This document shows, in pieces, positions 1-9,945 of a stretch of DNA of 64,000 nucleotides. The stretch spans positions 344,492 to 408,491 of the forward strand of contig OZ025736.1 of the NCBI GenBank assembly GCA_964019335.1, read 5' to 3'. The DNA is from Diplonema japonicum (lineage: Eukaryota > Euglenozoa > Diplonemea > Diplonemida > Diplonemidae). Below the pieces are notes generated by a model, which worked only from the letters and a program-made list of their open reading frames with translations, was not told where the DNA came from and did no database searches. Made by a program: the position numbers and the translations under genes. Within the stretch, counting starts at the first letter, position 1; every line of letters begins with the position of its first letter.

Positions 1-286
1 TTTCTGAGACGCCATGCATCAGGTTTTTTTCTTTTCTTTTAGTTGCCTTTGTGTTTTTTTTTATTTGGGGGGGGAGAGGTTGTAATATTAAAAGGGGGGG
101 AATAGAAATTTTTGTGGTGGTTTGGTGGAGATATTTAAGAAAAAAAAGAGAGCGCGTTTGTTTTTTCCCGGGGGGGGGGGTTTCTTTGAGATGAATGAAA
201 AAAAGCCGGGGGGGGGGGGGGGGGGGGGTTTGGCCTAAAAAATGAGTAAACCCTAAGAAGCCGGGGTCAAAAAAAAAAGAGACATT

Positions 287-319
287 TAAGGGTACCTGCG
301 GTATGTGACAGGACGCCTG
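287..319 (+). repeat. Dispersed repeat family A, copy 1
   Basis: Core AGGGTACCTGCGGTATGTGA, followed by CAGGACGCCT. It matches copies at about 50241-50272 and 53394-53425 with a few substitutions. All lie between genes. No terminal repeats or coding content are visible, so the type is unknown; an old short interspersed element or a conserved non-coding signal are both possible. Confidence 0.6.
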
Positions 320-672
320 AAAAAATTCACTATGATTGGAACGAAGTGGTTAGCATCGGCCCGCGAGAAAAAAAAAAGATGAAAGAAGCAGGGGGGGGGG
401 GGGGGAATGCAAATTAGTCACTGGTAAACTCGAATGCAAGCACGTGCAACCTTTTGCATATGAGCAGTGAAAACTGAAGAAAGAGGTGGGTGTGCTACCA
501 TGAGTCAGTCATTACTGTCGGGCAGTACACCCCAACCCCAGTGTGAGGTGTTTACTGCAGGGTCCGGTGGCTAGAGCGCCCCCTTTGCAGCAACCCTGGC
601 CCGACATTTTAAAAAGGCCAGCCAACACCTTCCTTTAACTTGTGCTCAGGTGTCACCAACATGAGGGAAACA

Positions 673-745
673 ACTCGCTAGAGGGGAGGTGCCGTTACCC
701 ACCTTGGACTTGCGCCTGAATGCCCAAAAGTCTTGCTGCCCCTTT
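673..745 (+). repeat. Dispersed repeat family C, copy 1
   Basis: The segment holds ACTCGCTAGAGGGGAGGTG, then CCGTTACCCACCT, and ends in GTCTTGCTGCCCCTTTT. The same order of blocks occurs at about 17952-18018 and 45243-45318. All three copies have the same orientation and lie in spacers. Confidence 0.6.
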
Positions 746-969
746 TCAAAAATGTTAACTTTTTTTTTTTTTTGTCGTTGTTTTTTTTTTCTTCTCCTCG
801 ATAAAAAGTCACAGAAATAAAAGGGAAAATATCTCGAGTAAGCCTCAAAAGGGCAATCGTTGTTAAAGGATGCGAGAAAAAAAGCGTGAGGGAAGCATTA
901 AAACGGCGGTTCCAAGAACAGCTGTGTAGACGAACGGAAAAGAACGAGACAAATAGAGAACCGGCGACA

Positions 970-1200
970 CCATCCTTGTAACAGACTACCTCACCATTAT
1001 TGGCTTCCTGCTCAGCAGCAGCTCATTCGCAGCCATCAGCCACATGAACACGTAAGGTAACCACCTGATGCATATCCACCCCGTACACCAGGGTATACCA
1101 CACAGGTTCTGCAACAGAAATTTCAACTATATAGGAGGGCCGCCTTGCATGTCCTTGATCTGTTCTTTAAAGCGTTCCTGAAGGGGTGAATAGCATGGGC
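970..1200 (-). pseudogene. Decayed partial copy of the neighbouring FYVE/C2 membrane-protein gene
   Basis: On the minus strand this segment translates to remnants that align with residues about 423-485 of the gene at 1526-3505. Recognisable pieces are GGPP followed by LKFLLQN (intact gene: RGPPTLLKFLWQN), then a region matching the hydrophobic segment, then ANELLLSRK (intact: ANGLLLSKT). The copy has an in-frame TAG between GGPP and LKF, at least one frame change and a probable internal deletion of roughly 80 bp. The CTGAAGGGGTG stretch near 1180 matches one near 2346 in the intact gene, but its distance from the GGACCGC-like site is shorter. It lies directly downstream of its parent in the direction of transcription, as expected for a tandem duplicate that decayed. 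The basis is direct comparison by eye; the exact limits are uncertain. Confidence 0.72.
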
Positions 1201-1387
1201 GAATAATAAAGACATAAAGTCATAAAAAAAGGGGGGGGGAAGAAGATTTTTTTTTGTTTTTTCGCTCGCTCTGCGAACGACTCTGCCTCGATAAAGTCTC
1301 AGAAAAAAAAAGTTCACACTTGCGGTTTTTTTTTTTTTTTTTCCCCCCTTCTTTTTTTTGTTTTTTATTTTCTTAAATGCCGCGAAG

Positions 1388-1426
<39 letters not shown>

Positions 1427-1525
1427 AAAAAAAAAAAAACACATGAAGAGATTTATCGTTTCTTCGTTCATTTCTTTAAAAAAGATCCCTGGCGGAATCG
1501 GATAGGAAAGAAAAAAAAAAAAAAA

Positions 1526-3505
1526 TCACTCGCCTTTCACCCCCGCGGCCGTGTCTTCCGGTCCGGACTTCACCCTGCTTGAACAAATCTGTCTGTGTGC
1601 CAGTTCAAGGTCGTCTGGGACCCTGCCGACGAAATTAGTAACCGCCGCAACAACCTTACTGATGGGCTTTGCAGGAGGCACACCTTCCTTGGCCTCGGGT
1701 GATACCTCACCATCGGTGCTTTTTCTGTCTTTATGCGGGATAAGGTTAGAGGGAAGAACCAAAACGGCAGCTCCCACAGCGGCTATGTAGAGACGGACGG
1801 AAAACAGCGAGACAACGAAAATAACACACGACGACAAAATCGCAATCAGAACGAGCAGAATGGTAGCGATTCCGCTGACCACGGGATCCTCGTAACTGAA
1901 GAGCGAGGAGCCCTTCGAGAGCATCGTGGCGGCCCTGCCCACAGGATTGTGCATTTTCGCCGCAGATTTCAACGCCCCTGAAATATTGTTCAACTTCGTC
2001 CACAACGTGGGCTTCTTGAAGGGGTTATTCTCCTCATACAATATAACCTCACGAGGGATACGTGTTTTGCTCAACAGCAGCCCGTTGGCAACCAAAAACA
2101 CCGCAACGACATAAGGCACTTGATACATGTGAAGAGCATACGATAGAATACACCACACCGGCACTGCACCCGCTGCATAAACACCATTCTGCCACAGAAA
2201 TTTCAGTAATGTAGGAGGACCGCGTTCCGTGTTGAACCTCGCCGCACTGTCCTTCAACCTGAAAACCTCATCGCCCGTTGGCTGCGGTGTTTTAAAAACG
2301 GCAGCAGTGAGATACGCCTTGGGAACCAACCCCATCACTGGCGCTTCTGAAGGGGTGTACGACAGTGTAACATGGATAAGACCTAACGGACGTTTTGGGT
2401 CGTGCATCCCGAGCTGTTCCGTTACCTTGGAACATCCTCTGAAAGGTTTCGGTTGTTCAGCATTGTACCCCATCGCCTCTGGCTCCCCGCACGGGAGGAG
2501 GTCGATCCAAAACTCGTTCTTTGAACCTGCTTTCAATGACGTTAACGGGATTGCCCCACGGCCTAGCGGTTGCTTCACCGCAGCAATGCCTGATACATCA
2601 TATGCACAGAAGTACAGAGATGATGTTGGGTCGGTGCAGGGTAGTTCGTAGGTAGCTTCGGATTCACCCCATTTAGGGTTGTGGGTCTGTGCTTTACCAA
2701 TGGTTTTGATGTAAGATCCAGTGAGGTAGAACTCTAAATGTGGGTTTGGGGTACCCATGTCGCCGGCCCAGCCTGAAAGTCCACGGCATTCGTGGAGACG
2801 GAGCGAGATTGTTCCGCACTTAGGTGTTGTTGTGTTAAGCAAAATTACGTCTTTTGTGTTGTTTCTGAGGTCAGAGTGCACGTTTCCTCTGAGGGTCTTC
2901 ATGCGACGTTGGACAGCTTTACCAAGGTACCATCCTGTGATTTTGACACCGTTTCGTGTCGCGCATTCGTTGCAGCATCTTTGTTCCGTGGCGTATCCAG
3001 GTGTGCTGAGAGATTGCCCGCTGCATGGACCGCAGACAGGGAGATGGCACGTCCTGCAGTGGTGGCGAAGGTTGAATGCGTTGAAATCCTTTTCACATAA
3101 AGCGCACTCAGTCTCCTCCTTGTCGATGTCTGGGGGAGGGATGTACTCACCGCTCTTGGGGCCTCGGTAGACCCTCACCCATCGCCGCTGCCTCACGAAG
3201 TCCCTTAACGTTTTCGTGCTGTGAAACTTTGAGAGGTTAAAATCTATAGCGTACTTCCATGGTTCTTCTGTCCACTCCCCTACCCATTCCCCATTGGGGA
3301 TGGGCACTTCCAAGCCTTCTTTCTTCATGGGCCCTGACCCATACATATCGGTCCAAGATGGACGGTCGCCTGGAAGCCACGGGGCCTTCCACCCCTTTAA
3401 AGGAATCAATCTTTGATTCTCGCAAACAAAAATCTTGTATGTCTCGAAAGATGAGGATGAAGGCGACATTGGTTCAGCGGCCTGCTGGGCTTCTTCGGTG
3501 GACAT
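1526..3505 (-). CDS. Dysferlin-domain, FYVE and C2 protein with MCTP-like membrane end
   Basis: Single-exon frame of 659 aa; the ATG at 3505 is preceded by a long A run and the stop is TGA. Residues about 20-114 resemble the paired dysferlin domains (W, GEW and RRRWVR-type pattern, here VRQRRWVRVYR). Residues 132-185 form a FYVE-type zinc finger with eight spaced cysteines and the RHHCR signature, which binds phosphatidylinositol 3-phosphate in known families. The N-terminal WxxD motif is not obvious. Residues 230-340 form a C2 domain. Hydrophobic segments at about 445-478 and 540-585, followed by a short basic tail, resemble the membrane end of plant and animal MCTP proteins. Inferred role: a tether or trafficking factor on endosomal or ER membranes. 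The combination is unusual. The name of the fold is firm; the cellular role is inference. Confidence 0.8.
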   Translation of the reverse strand: MSTEEAQQAAEPMSPSSSSFETYKIFVCENQRLIPLKGWKAPWLPGDRPSWTDMYGSGPMKKEGLEVPIPNGEWVGEWTEEPWKYAIDFNLSKFHSTKTLRDFVRQRRWVRVYRGPKSGEYIPPPDIDKEETECALCEKDFNAFNLRHHCRTCHLPVCGPCSGQSLSTPGYATEQRCCNECATRNGVKITGWYLGKAVQRRMKTLRGNVHSDLRNNTKDVILLNTTTPKCGTISLRLHECRGLSGWAGDMGTPNPHLEFYLTGSYIKTIGKAQTHNPKWGESEATYELPCTDPTSSLYFCAYDVSGIAAVKQPLGRGAIPLTSLKAGSKNEFWIDLLPCGEPEAMGYNAEQPKPFRGCSKVTEQLGMHDPKRPLGLIHVTLSYTPSEAPVMGLVPKAYLTAAVFKTPQPTGDEVFRLKDSAARFNTERGPPTLLKFLWQNGVYAAGAVPVWCILSYALHMYQVPYVVAVFLVANGLLLSKTRIPREVILYEENNPFKKPTLWTKLNNISGALKSAAKMHNPVGRAATMLSKGSSLFSYEDPVVSGIATILLVLIAILSSCVIFVVSLFSVRLYIAAVGAAVLVLPSNLIPHKDRKSTDGEVSPEAKEGVPPAKPISKVVAAVTNFVGRVPDDLELAHRQICSSRVKSGPEDTAAGVKGE

Positions 3506-3761
3506 TTTTTTTTTTTTTTTTTTTTTTTTCTTTTCCCCCTCCCCCTTCGTTTTCTTTTGACGGGTTTACACAATTTGTTTACGGTTCTTACGTACATAAA
3601 AAAAAAAAAATAATAATAATAAAATAAAAGGTCAAGTGTACTGTCGTTGTCAATAAAAAAAAAATCTTCAAGAAATTAAACTTGAAAAACATGCAAGACT
3701 TTCTCTCTACCAATGAAGGTAGAGATTATCAAAAAAAAGGGAACCTTCTCCCCCCTCCCTC

Positions 3762-6436
3762 CTATTTGTTTGCCATCATGGCCTCCCAGTCCACCCCGTC
3801 GAAGAAACGGTGTGCCTTTAATTTGTCAAGCCCCTGCAACCTTACCTCAGGATCCCTCTCCAAGAGGTTGCGGCACATATCCATTGCTGCCTCCGACATC
3901 GGCTCATCGAACACCAACTCTTTTCGCTGTTTTTTTTTTTTTTTTTTTTTTTTTTAAACCCATAACACTCCAAGGCGCAAATATTGTCGTTTTGAAAAAT
4001 CGTTTTTTTCTCTAAGTACTTTTTCGTCCCCACGACCCCTGGATCTCCAAGAACGACTATAGTGAGGAGTTATTTTCAACTGCAATTAATGCTGCGCTGC
4101 ATCACTTTACCTTGTTATCCACCCACCAAGTGGGTCCCAAATCCGAGTAGATAGGCTAAAAACGCAAAATAACGGGTGTGCATACTGTGCCCAAATTGTT
4201 CCCAAAAAACGCAAAGGTAAAGCCAAAACAGCTACGGACGAGGTCCAACCTTCATGGGTAAGGGAGTTGGTACCCATAGAGACCATAAAATAGGCCAGTG
4301 GGGAGAAAAAAAGCTGTCCCGTGGTACGCAGAAACCTGACGACGCAAAATGGTTATTCCTTCGGTTTTTTTATAAGAAGTTAACAGACGTCATCCAAGAA
4401 GAGACAAACAGGCAAAAGGACGCTGAGATTGATAAAATTTCGACCCAAGACTCCACCGCTTACTCGGATTGGGCATTGCGATGGGTTTACGGCGTGCCCA
4501 GAATCAGCAGTCGTATTGGTCCACAGGACCCATGAAAATCCCCCTTTTCAGTAACACGATGCCCAGGAGACGCTACCAGGAAATCAAAAGTAGCCTCCGC
4601 TTCACTCACACAGAAGAGTCAAACGGTGATGTGTTGTGAAGATACGGGGGTTTCTGGACAGAATTGGTGACAAGTGGGCAAAAGCAGCAGTGCCAGGAAA
4701 ATATTTAAGCATTGACGAGACACTCGTACCTTCACGGGGCAATTGGGGGCTGCGGGTCTACTGTCCTTTCAAGCGTAAAAGATATGGCATAAAAATCTAC
4801 TGCCTAAACTGCGCGAGCACGGGTTATCTTTTGCGTTTCACATCCACGCCACCAAAATCGAGGGGCACGCACTTGAAGATTTCAGTGTTGTGGAAAAAGC
4901 GGGGCTGGGGTTAACAGAGCCTTTGCGGGGAAATGACAACACGGTAGTTTGCGATAGCTACTTTTCGACTGTGGGTCTGGCCGAAGCCCTGCTGTGAGGG
5001 GCTTGCATTTCGTTGGGTGTTGCGGACTCTTCTGGTGGGCCCTAGAAGTGACAATAGTTAACTGCCATGCACTTCAAATAAAATATGGTTCAGGGATGCC
5101 AAAGAGATACACAACCCTGGCTGCTTTTAAAGAGCGCTTTCGAGAGAGCCTAATTGATGGGCCCAACGTTGCAAAAACACCACTCCCGGCACCCAACTAG
5201 TGGTGCACACACACCCGATACCCCAGATTACACCAAACGTGACCGCTAGCCACTCAAAGGGGGCACCTCCAGGGTCTGCAGGTTGAAAGGATGCACAAAA
5301 CGCACAATCTACAAATGCTACACCTGAAACCAACACCTCTGTCCAAATAAGTGCTTTTTTCGTACCACTCTTCCATCACCCCAAAAAGGCCTCTTGACGA
5401 TTTCGAGGCCGATATTCCACCCGCAAATAGGCACTTCTCTCGGTCTGAGACATCTGAGGGCCTGATGCTGCCTTTTTTGTCCCAGGATGCTCAATTTACA
5501 CCCCCCCGTGCACAACCCATTTTGACATGGTCGTTTTTGAGCACCCTACGGCCATTCAACTCTTCATCCCCTTTGTATTTTTATTAATTTTTGAACTTTT
5601 TTTTAAATTTTCCTGGTCCAAAAAACCCGTTTTACCTGCAAACGGGGGTTGAATGCTGCCATTTTTCCCCTCAGATTATGAAAAGGAGCAAAAAAGGGAC
5701 CCCTATGTAGATAGGCCCCGGAGTGTTATGGGTTAAACTCAAAAAACCACGCATACCAATATTAACTCGCACATCTCGTTCAGACTCATTGAATAGAATG
5801 GCGGCAAGCCGCTTATCATCTCGTAAAGGAATATGCCCAAAGTCCACCTGTTGAAGTTTCTTTCATGTGTGTGCGTAGGGCGTACCAGTCCACAGCTTTA
5901 CCACGACCTTCACCAGTTAACAGCTCAGGTGCAAGATACTCAAGTGTGTAGTAGTCATCTTCCTGTGGCTTTGCCAAACCAAAATCGGTGATGTAACAGT
6001 TGCCTTCATTGTCAAGGACACAGTCGTCCAATTTGAGGCCTTCATAGATAATGCCCAAGGAGTGCATGTAATCAATGGCAAGGGCAATTTGGGCGGTGAA
6101 GTGGCGGGCTCGTCCTTCTGTGAATTTCTTTTCCTTCTGTAGGTGGGAAAAGACGCTACCACCGGTGAGGAAGTCAGGGATGAGGTACAGCTTGTCTTCC
6201 GTTTGTAACACGAAGTGCAGCTTCACGATGTAACGATGGCTGAGCCGTCTAAGGATGTCCTTCGCTGCTGGGATGACGTCCTTGTTGTTCATGACCTGCA
6301 TGGCGTAGGTCACACCGGTGTCTTTCTTCGTGACCTTCATCACCTTCCCAAAGGAGCTTTTTCCCTCCACGCAGAGCGGTTCGAAATCTTCCAAACCTAC
6401 GTTACTTGGTTTCCCACCGCATTTTTGAGGCGCCAT
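3762..6436 (-). CDS. AGC-family protein kinase-like protein, probably inactive
   Basis: Three exons: 6436-5886, 5847-5757 and 3926-3762, joining in frame to 268 aa and TAG. The first intron is 38 nt (GTACGC...AACAG); the second holds a piggyBac-like element. Splicing restores textbook AGC sequence: AVDWWTLGIFLYEM across the first junction, and CELIL then RKELVF across the second, ending with LLERDPEVRL and FFDGVDWEAM. The DFG (151-153) and APE-type (169-171) motifs are present. The VAIK lysine is Gln47 (YAMQVM), the HRD motif reads Tyr-Glu-Gly (131-133), and the following Asn is Asp138. The glycine loop is weakened (EGKSSFG). The protein lacks the C-terminal hydrophobic-motif tail. It is therefore probably a pseudokinase, or a gene beginning to decay. 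Start chosen at MAPQKCGG, just after a homopolymer. Confidence 0.82.
3954..5736 (+). mobile_element. Degenerate piggyBac-like transposon inside an intron
   Basis: TTAA sits at both edges (3954-3957 and 5733-5736), the target site used by piggyBac elements. Just inside are perfect 13-bp inverted repeats, CCCATAACACTCC at 3959-3971 and its complement at 5720-5732. The left side has one extra A between TTAA and the repeat. Plus-strand fragments of a DDE_Tnp_1_7-type transposase lie inside: about 4370-4440 (NRQ-type N-terminal region), 4548-4620, 4636-4840 (SIDETLVPSRG, first catalytic Asp; RYGIKIYCL) and 4930-5000 (CDSYFSTVGLAEAL, second Asp). Frameshifts and a stop after AEALL break the frame, so the transposase is not functional. 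The transposase is antisense to the host kinase gene. Confidence 0.88.
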
Positions 6437-6854
6437 GACCTCCCTTTTTTTTTTTAATTTTTCTTTTACCCCGTGGGGAAAAGGAAAAAAACAAGGGAAA
6501 ATCAAGAAAGGCTGGAGAAAAAAAAAAAAAAAGAAAAGAAAAAGGGTAGGGGAAAGGCACAAAGAAAAATAATAAAACTAGTACTTTTTTCGCTACAACA
6601 TGCACACACACAAACTCTCCTTTTCTCTTTTTTTTTTTAAAACCCCCCCAACACCAAGAAAAAAATAACCACCGAAATAAGAAGGAAAAAAAAAGGTAAG
6701 AGAAGAAAAAAAACCCCCCCTCTCTCTTTTTTTGTTGTTATGTCACAGAATGAAAAAAAAACCCCCCCCTTTCCTGAGAGGGTGAGATGGTTACACTTCT
6801 ATTAATTTTTTTATCCCCCCCCTCGTGTAAAAAAAAAAATAATCTTGCATCCCA
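6437..6854. other. Spacer between kinase-like and WDR20-like genes
   Basis: About 420 bp of A, T and C runs with no gene. It would hold the 3' end of the WDR20-like transcript and the 5' processing site of the kinase-like gene. No clear element is visible. Confidence 0.6.
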
Positions 6855-8426
6855 TCATCGAGGGGGGATGCTAGATGCAGAGGGTCTAGACGCGATGTGC
6901 CTCCTTTGAGGGGGTTCAGCGTGGCCGTTATGCGGGGTAAGGTCCGGGTCCGGGGTTTTCTTTGGAGACCATATCTGGAGGATGCCATTGCTGCATGTGG
7001 TGGCAATTGCGGAGTTGGGGAGGAATGCCGCACCTAGCAACGGTGCCCCTGCATGAAGCCTCTCTAATACAACATCAGCATCCACCTCAGGCACAGCGTA
7101 TCGTGTTTTCCAAGTAGGTGCCGGTGTTACCGACGTACCACCGTCACCTTCACTGGGAACAGAACTCGCAGCATCTGACAGTTGAACCTGTGTTGGGGAC
7201 AGCGTGGGAGAAGCTTCAAGTTCCCCTGCCAACCCTTTGGCATCAACGTCCCAAAGGTACAACCTTCCATCTAAACAAGCGCTTGTTACAGTCACACCCC
7301 CGTCTGAAGCACGAATTGTGCTAGCAAAGACATCTGATACCCAGTTCTGCGGGCCCACTAGATACGCAAGTCGAGCGAAACCCACTGAAGAGTAGAATGC
7401 AACTGTGTCGTCTTGAGCACCGACTGCCAGAAATCTCCCGCAGGGCGTCCAAGAACAGCATGTTGCAGCGCCGAATCTGGTTGCTAGCTTTGCAACTACT
7501 TTGAATCTTGAGGTGTCCACAATATAGCAGTGTCCGTCTCTACCCGCTGCGGCTATCTTATCATTGACAGCGGAGCCTGATTGTGGGATGGACATGTGAA
7601 GGATGGCTTGTGTCGACAATCGCAAGCACAGAACAGGGTTGCACCCCGGTTTATTTTTCTTAACGCTTGGAAGTTTCTCATCCTCGTCGTACTTCAACGC
7701 TTCAACTGTTTGGTTTGCAGTGCAGTGCTTGTACACAGCACCCGATAGATGCCCGGAAAGAAACGTTGTGTACCCCGGCAACCATAGGAGAGATGAAACC
7801 CCGCATTCCTCACCGGGAGAGGACCGCTTCACCTTTTCACGTGTTGGCGGTGAGGTCACCCTTAACGTGAAACTGCCAGTTGGGAGGTTGTAAAGTAAAA
7901 TATCACCGGATATGAAACCAAAAAGAATGTCGAAGTTAGAGCTGATCGTGTGGGTGAGAAGAAGGGAAGAGAAATGGATCTGCGCAAGCGACGTCGGATC
8001 ACTACGCCTGTCCAGCTGTGTTATGGACACAGAGGAACTGACCACATTATCATGGTTTGAAACCGCTGTAACAAGCGGTGCTTGCGAAGGTGAGTAGTTT
8101 TTGGGTCGAAACGAGCACCTCAGAACGAGGTCTGTTGCCTGCCACGGGCGTTTTTTTGAAGAAGAGTAAAGTACGCTTCCTACCATTCCCACTGCGCTGC
8201 TGGCTTCCCTCTCTGAAGGCGAGAATGTTAGATCTGGGTTTCCCTCTGCCCAACTCAAGTGGCTGCTTGGTAAATCCTGGCTTTTCTGCCTCCTTACCGA
8301 AGATTCGTCATCCATGAAGAGGCCCAACTCATATCGAACTTTACCGCCTGCCACGCCCACAACCTCCCCAGGTAGGTTAAACCCCGTAACCCGGCGGTGG
8401 AGGTAGCTCGTTTCATTTGCACGCAT
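6855..8426 (-). CDS. WD-repeat protein of the WDR20/CreC type
   Basis: Single-exon frame of 523 aa with ATG at 8426. The middle shows the WDR20/CreC hallmarks: FDILFGFISGDILLYNLPTG, then SSLLWLPG followed by SGHLSGAVYKH, then CSWTPCGRFLAVGAQDDTVA and LDGRLYLWDVD near the end. In animals and fungi these proteins are beta-propeller cofactors of deubiquitinases (USP12/46, CreB), and that partnership is the inferred role here. The first ~100 residues are serine-rich and not recognised. The last ~40 residues, after the ILQIWSP blade, are low-complexity. Family assignment rests on ordered motifs; no partner gene lies nearby. Confidence 0.75.
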   Translation of the reverse strand: MRANETSYLHRRVTGFNLPGEVVGVAGGKVRYELGLFMDDESSVRRQKSQDLPSSHLSWAEGNPDLTFSPSEREASSAVGMVGSVLYSSSKKRPWQATDLVLRCSFRPKNYSPSQAPLVTAVSNHDNVVSSSVSITQLDRRSDPTSLAQIHFSSLLLTHTISSNFDILFGFISGDILLYNLPTGSFTLRVTSPPTREKVKRSSPGEECGVSSLLWLPGYTTFLSGHLSGAVYKHCTANQTVEALKYDEDEKLPSVKKNKPGCNPVLCLRLSTQAILHMSIPQSGSAVNDKIAAAGRDGHCYIVDTSRFKVVAKLATRFGAATCCSWTPCGRFLAVGAQDDTVAFYSSVGFARLAYLVGPQNWVSDVFASTIRASDGGVTVTSACLDGRLYLWDVDAKGLAGELEASPTLSPTQVQLSDAASSVPSEGDGGTSVTPAPTWKTRYAVPEVDADVVLERLHAGAPLLGAAFLPNSAIATTCSNGILQIWSPKKTPDPDLTPHNGHAEPPQRRHIASRPSASSIPPR

Positions 8427-8486
8427 TGTTGAGAAGTTATATATGTATTTTTTTTTTTTTTATATATGTTATTGCATATGGGTGTG

Positions 8487-8519
<33 letters not shown>

Positions 8520-9168
8520 AGGAATTGTTTTTTTCTTTGGAGGGGGGGTTTTTTTTTTCTTTTTAAGGTTTTTGTCAATGGCATAGCAGCTAGGTGTTTG
8601 AGGCTTGCTTTTTTTTTTTTGCTCCAAAAATGTTGGTCAATGGAATATGGTTTATTAATTATTACTAATAATAAAAAAAGAGAAGAGGGGGGGGGGATGA
8701 AAATAGAAGAGGAATATTTTTTTTTTTTGCAGTTTTTCCTTTTTAGGGGTTGTTTTTTTTCTAAAAAAAAAAAAAAAGAGAAAAAAAAATGAAGGGGAAA
8801 AAAAAATAAAAGAAAGAATTATGGAGTTCTCTTTTTTTTTTTCATTTCCTTTTTTTTTTTTTTTTTTGGTTGCATTGTTTTAAAATAACTGAAAGGAAGA
8901 AGAGGGGGAAAAAAAAAAGAAAAAAAACCAATGCTCTTTGCTTTTCAAGAAAATCTATTTGCGACAACAAGAATAAAACAACTAACGGAAAGGGGAGGGG
9001 GGGACGTGCTAGCCAACAACCCACCAAAGAAGAGAACGAAGAAGACTGAGAGAGAAGAAGTTTTAAAAAAAATTTTTTTCCTCGCTGTGTGAAAAGGGGG
9101 GCACACAAAACTCCCAACAGTTAAATTTCATGTGACAGAGGGAGCATTAGAAAGTGGTAAAGTAAGCA

Positions 9169-9202
<34 letters not shown>

Positions 9203-9290
9203 CACCTTTCGTCGTTTTAACTCATTCTTGCTGCCCCTATGGCCGCTTTCAAGACCTGGGTCAGCGTTTCGAGGAGGTGAAATAAAATAT

Positions 9291-9347
9291 TTATGAGTTA
9301 AAGGAAATCTTTGTGAGACAACCCTTTATTCTCATCCACTACCTGCG
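9291..9347 (+). repeat. Dispersed repeat family B, copy 1
   Basis: ATGAGTTAAAGGAAATCTTT, then GTGAGACA, then TTCTCATCCACTACCTGC. It matches 53671-53727 almost base for base and, in its first half, about 50117-50150. The copies are same-oriented and intergenic. Confidence 0.65.
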
Positions 9348-9720
9348 CCCTTCTTTCTCTTGCCCATTGCTCCTTCAACACTCTTAGGGGGTGCTTGGTC
9401 TTCAGTGATGTAAATGTCCCCTCCTATTCCACCAGATCCCTGCCTTCGCACTCTCGATGGATTGCAGTGAGTGTACCCTCGAAATAAAATATAAAATAAA
9501 TAAAAGTAAGTACTGATCAGACGGTTAGAAGGAATAATAAAAAAAAAATTAAGTTGGCAAAAAAAAAAAGAGGATATAATTATCAGGGCTTTGGTTGTTG
9601 CGCTTTTTCAAATTTTCGCATCGCAACGAAGGAACAAAAAAAAAGAAAAAAAGAATACCCCCCCCTTTTTATCTTTTTTTCTTTTAAAAATTTAATTTTT
9701 TTTTAAAACTTTTTTTTAAA

Positions 9721-9755
<35 letters not shown>

Positions 9756-9768
9756 GATGATTTAAAGG

Positions 9769-9842
9769 AAGCCGGTGGGGGCACCCTGCACAAGCACCAT
9801 TTACTTGATTACAGGGGGCGCACCTCGGCCTAGCTGTAGCTT
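9769..9842 (+). repeat. Dispersed repeat family D, copy 1
   Basis: Contains CACCCTGCAC, then ATTACAGGGGGCGCACCTCG, then GCCTAGCTGTAG. It matches 35184-35250. Both copies can form a short hairpin from a CACCCTGY/GCCCTGT arm and an ACAGG-GGCGC arm, so a structured RNA or a tRNA-like element is possible but unproven. Confidence 0.55.
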
Positions 9843-9945
9843 CTTCTGCGTTCCGCGTCGTGTCCTTAATGCGTGCGGTAAATAAAAAAAAAAAAAAAAA
9901 AACTTAACCCCTCCCTTCCCATGTACTCTTCACAGAGAAGCAGAG

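Larger units (their letters stand above)
1..960. other. Intergenic, homopolymer-rich, with two dispersed repeats
   Basis: No credible gene is seen. The stretch is rich in runs of A, G and T, for example a G run near 208-228. Two short segments recur elsewhere in the window: about 287-319 (repeat family A) and about 673-745 (repeat family C). The remaining non-repetitive sequence, about 420-600, has no reading frame of note. Confidence 0.6.
8427..9945. other. Long spacer with homopolymers and two dispersed repeats
   Basis: No gene is seen in about 1.5 kb between the Dispatched-like and WDR20-like genes. T runs are abundant, for example 9172-9202. Two repeat copies lie here: family B at about 9291-9347 and family D at about 9769-9842. 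A short TTGCTGCCCC stretch near 9228 resembles the end of family C. Confidence 0.6.

Noticed and set aside
5848-5885. Frameshift in the AGC kinase after DWYAL
   Set aside because: A 38-nt GT-AG intron explains it and restores AVDWWTLGIFLYEM exactly.
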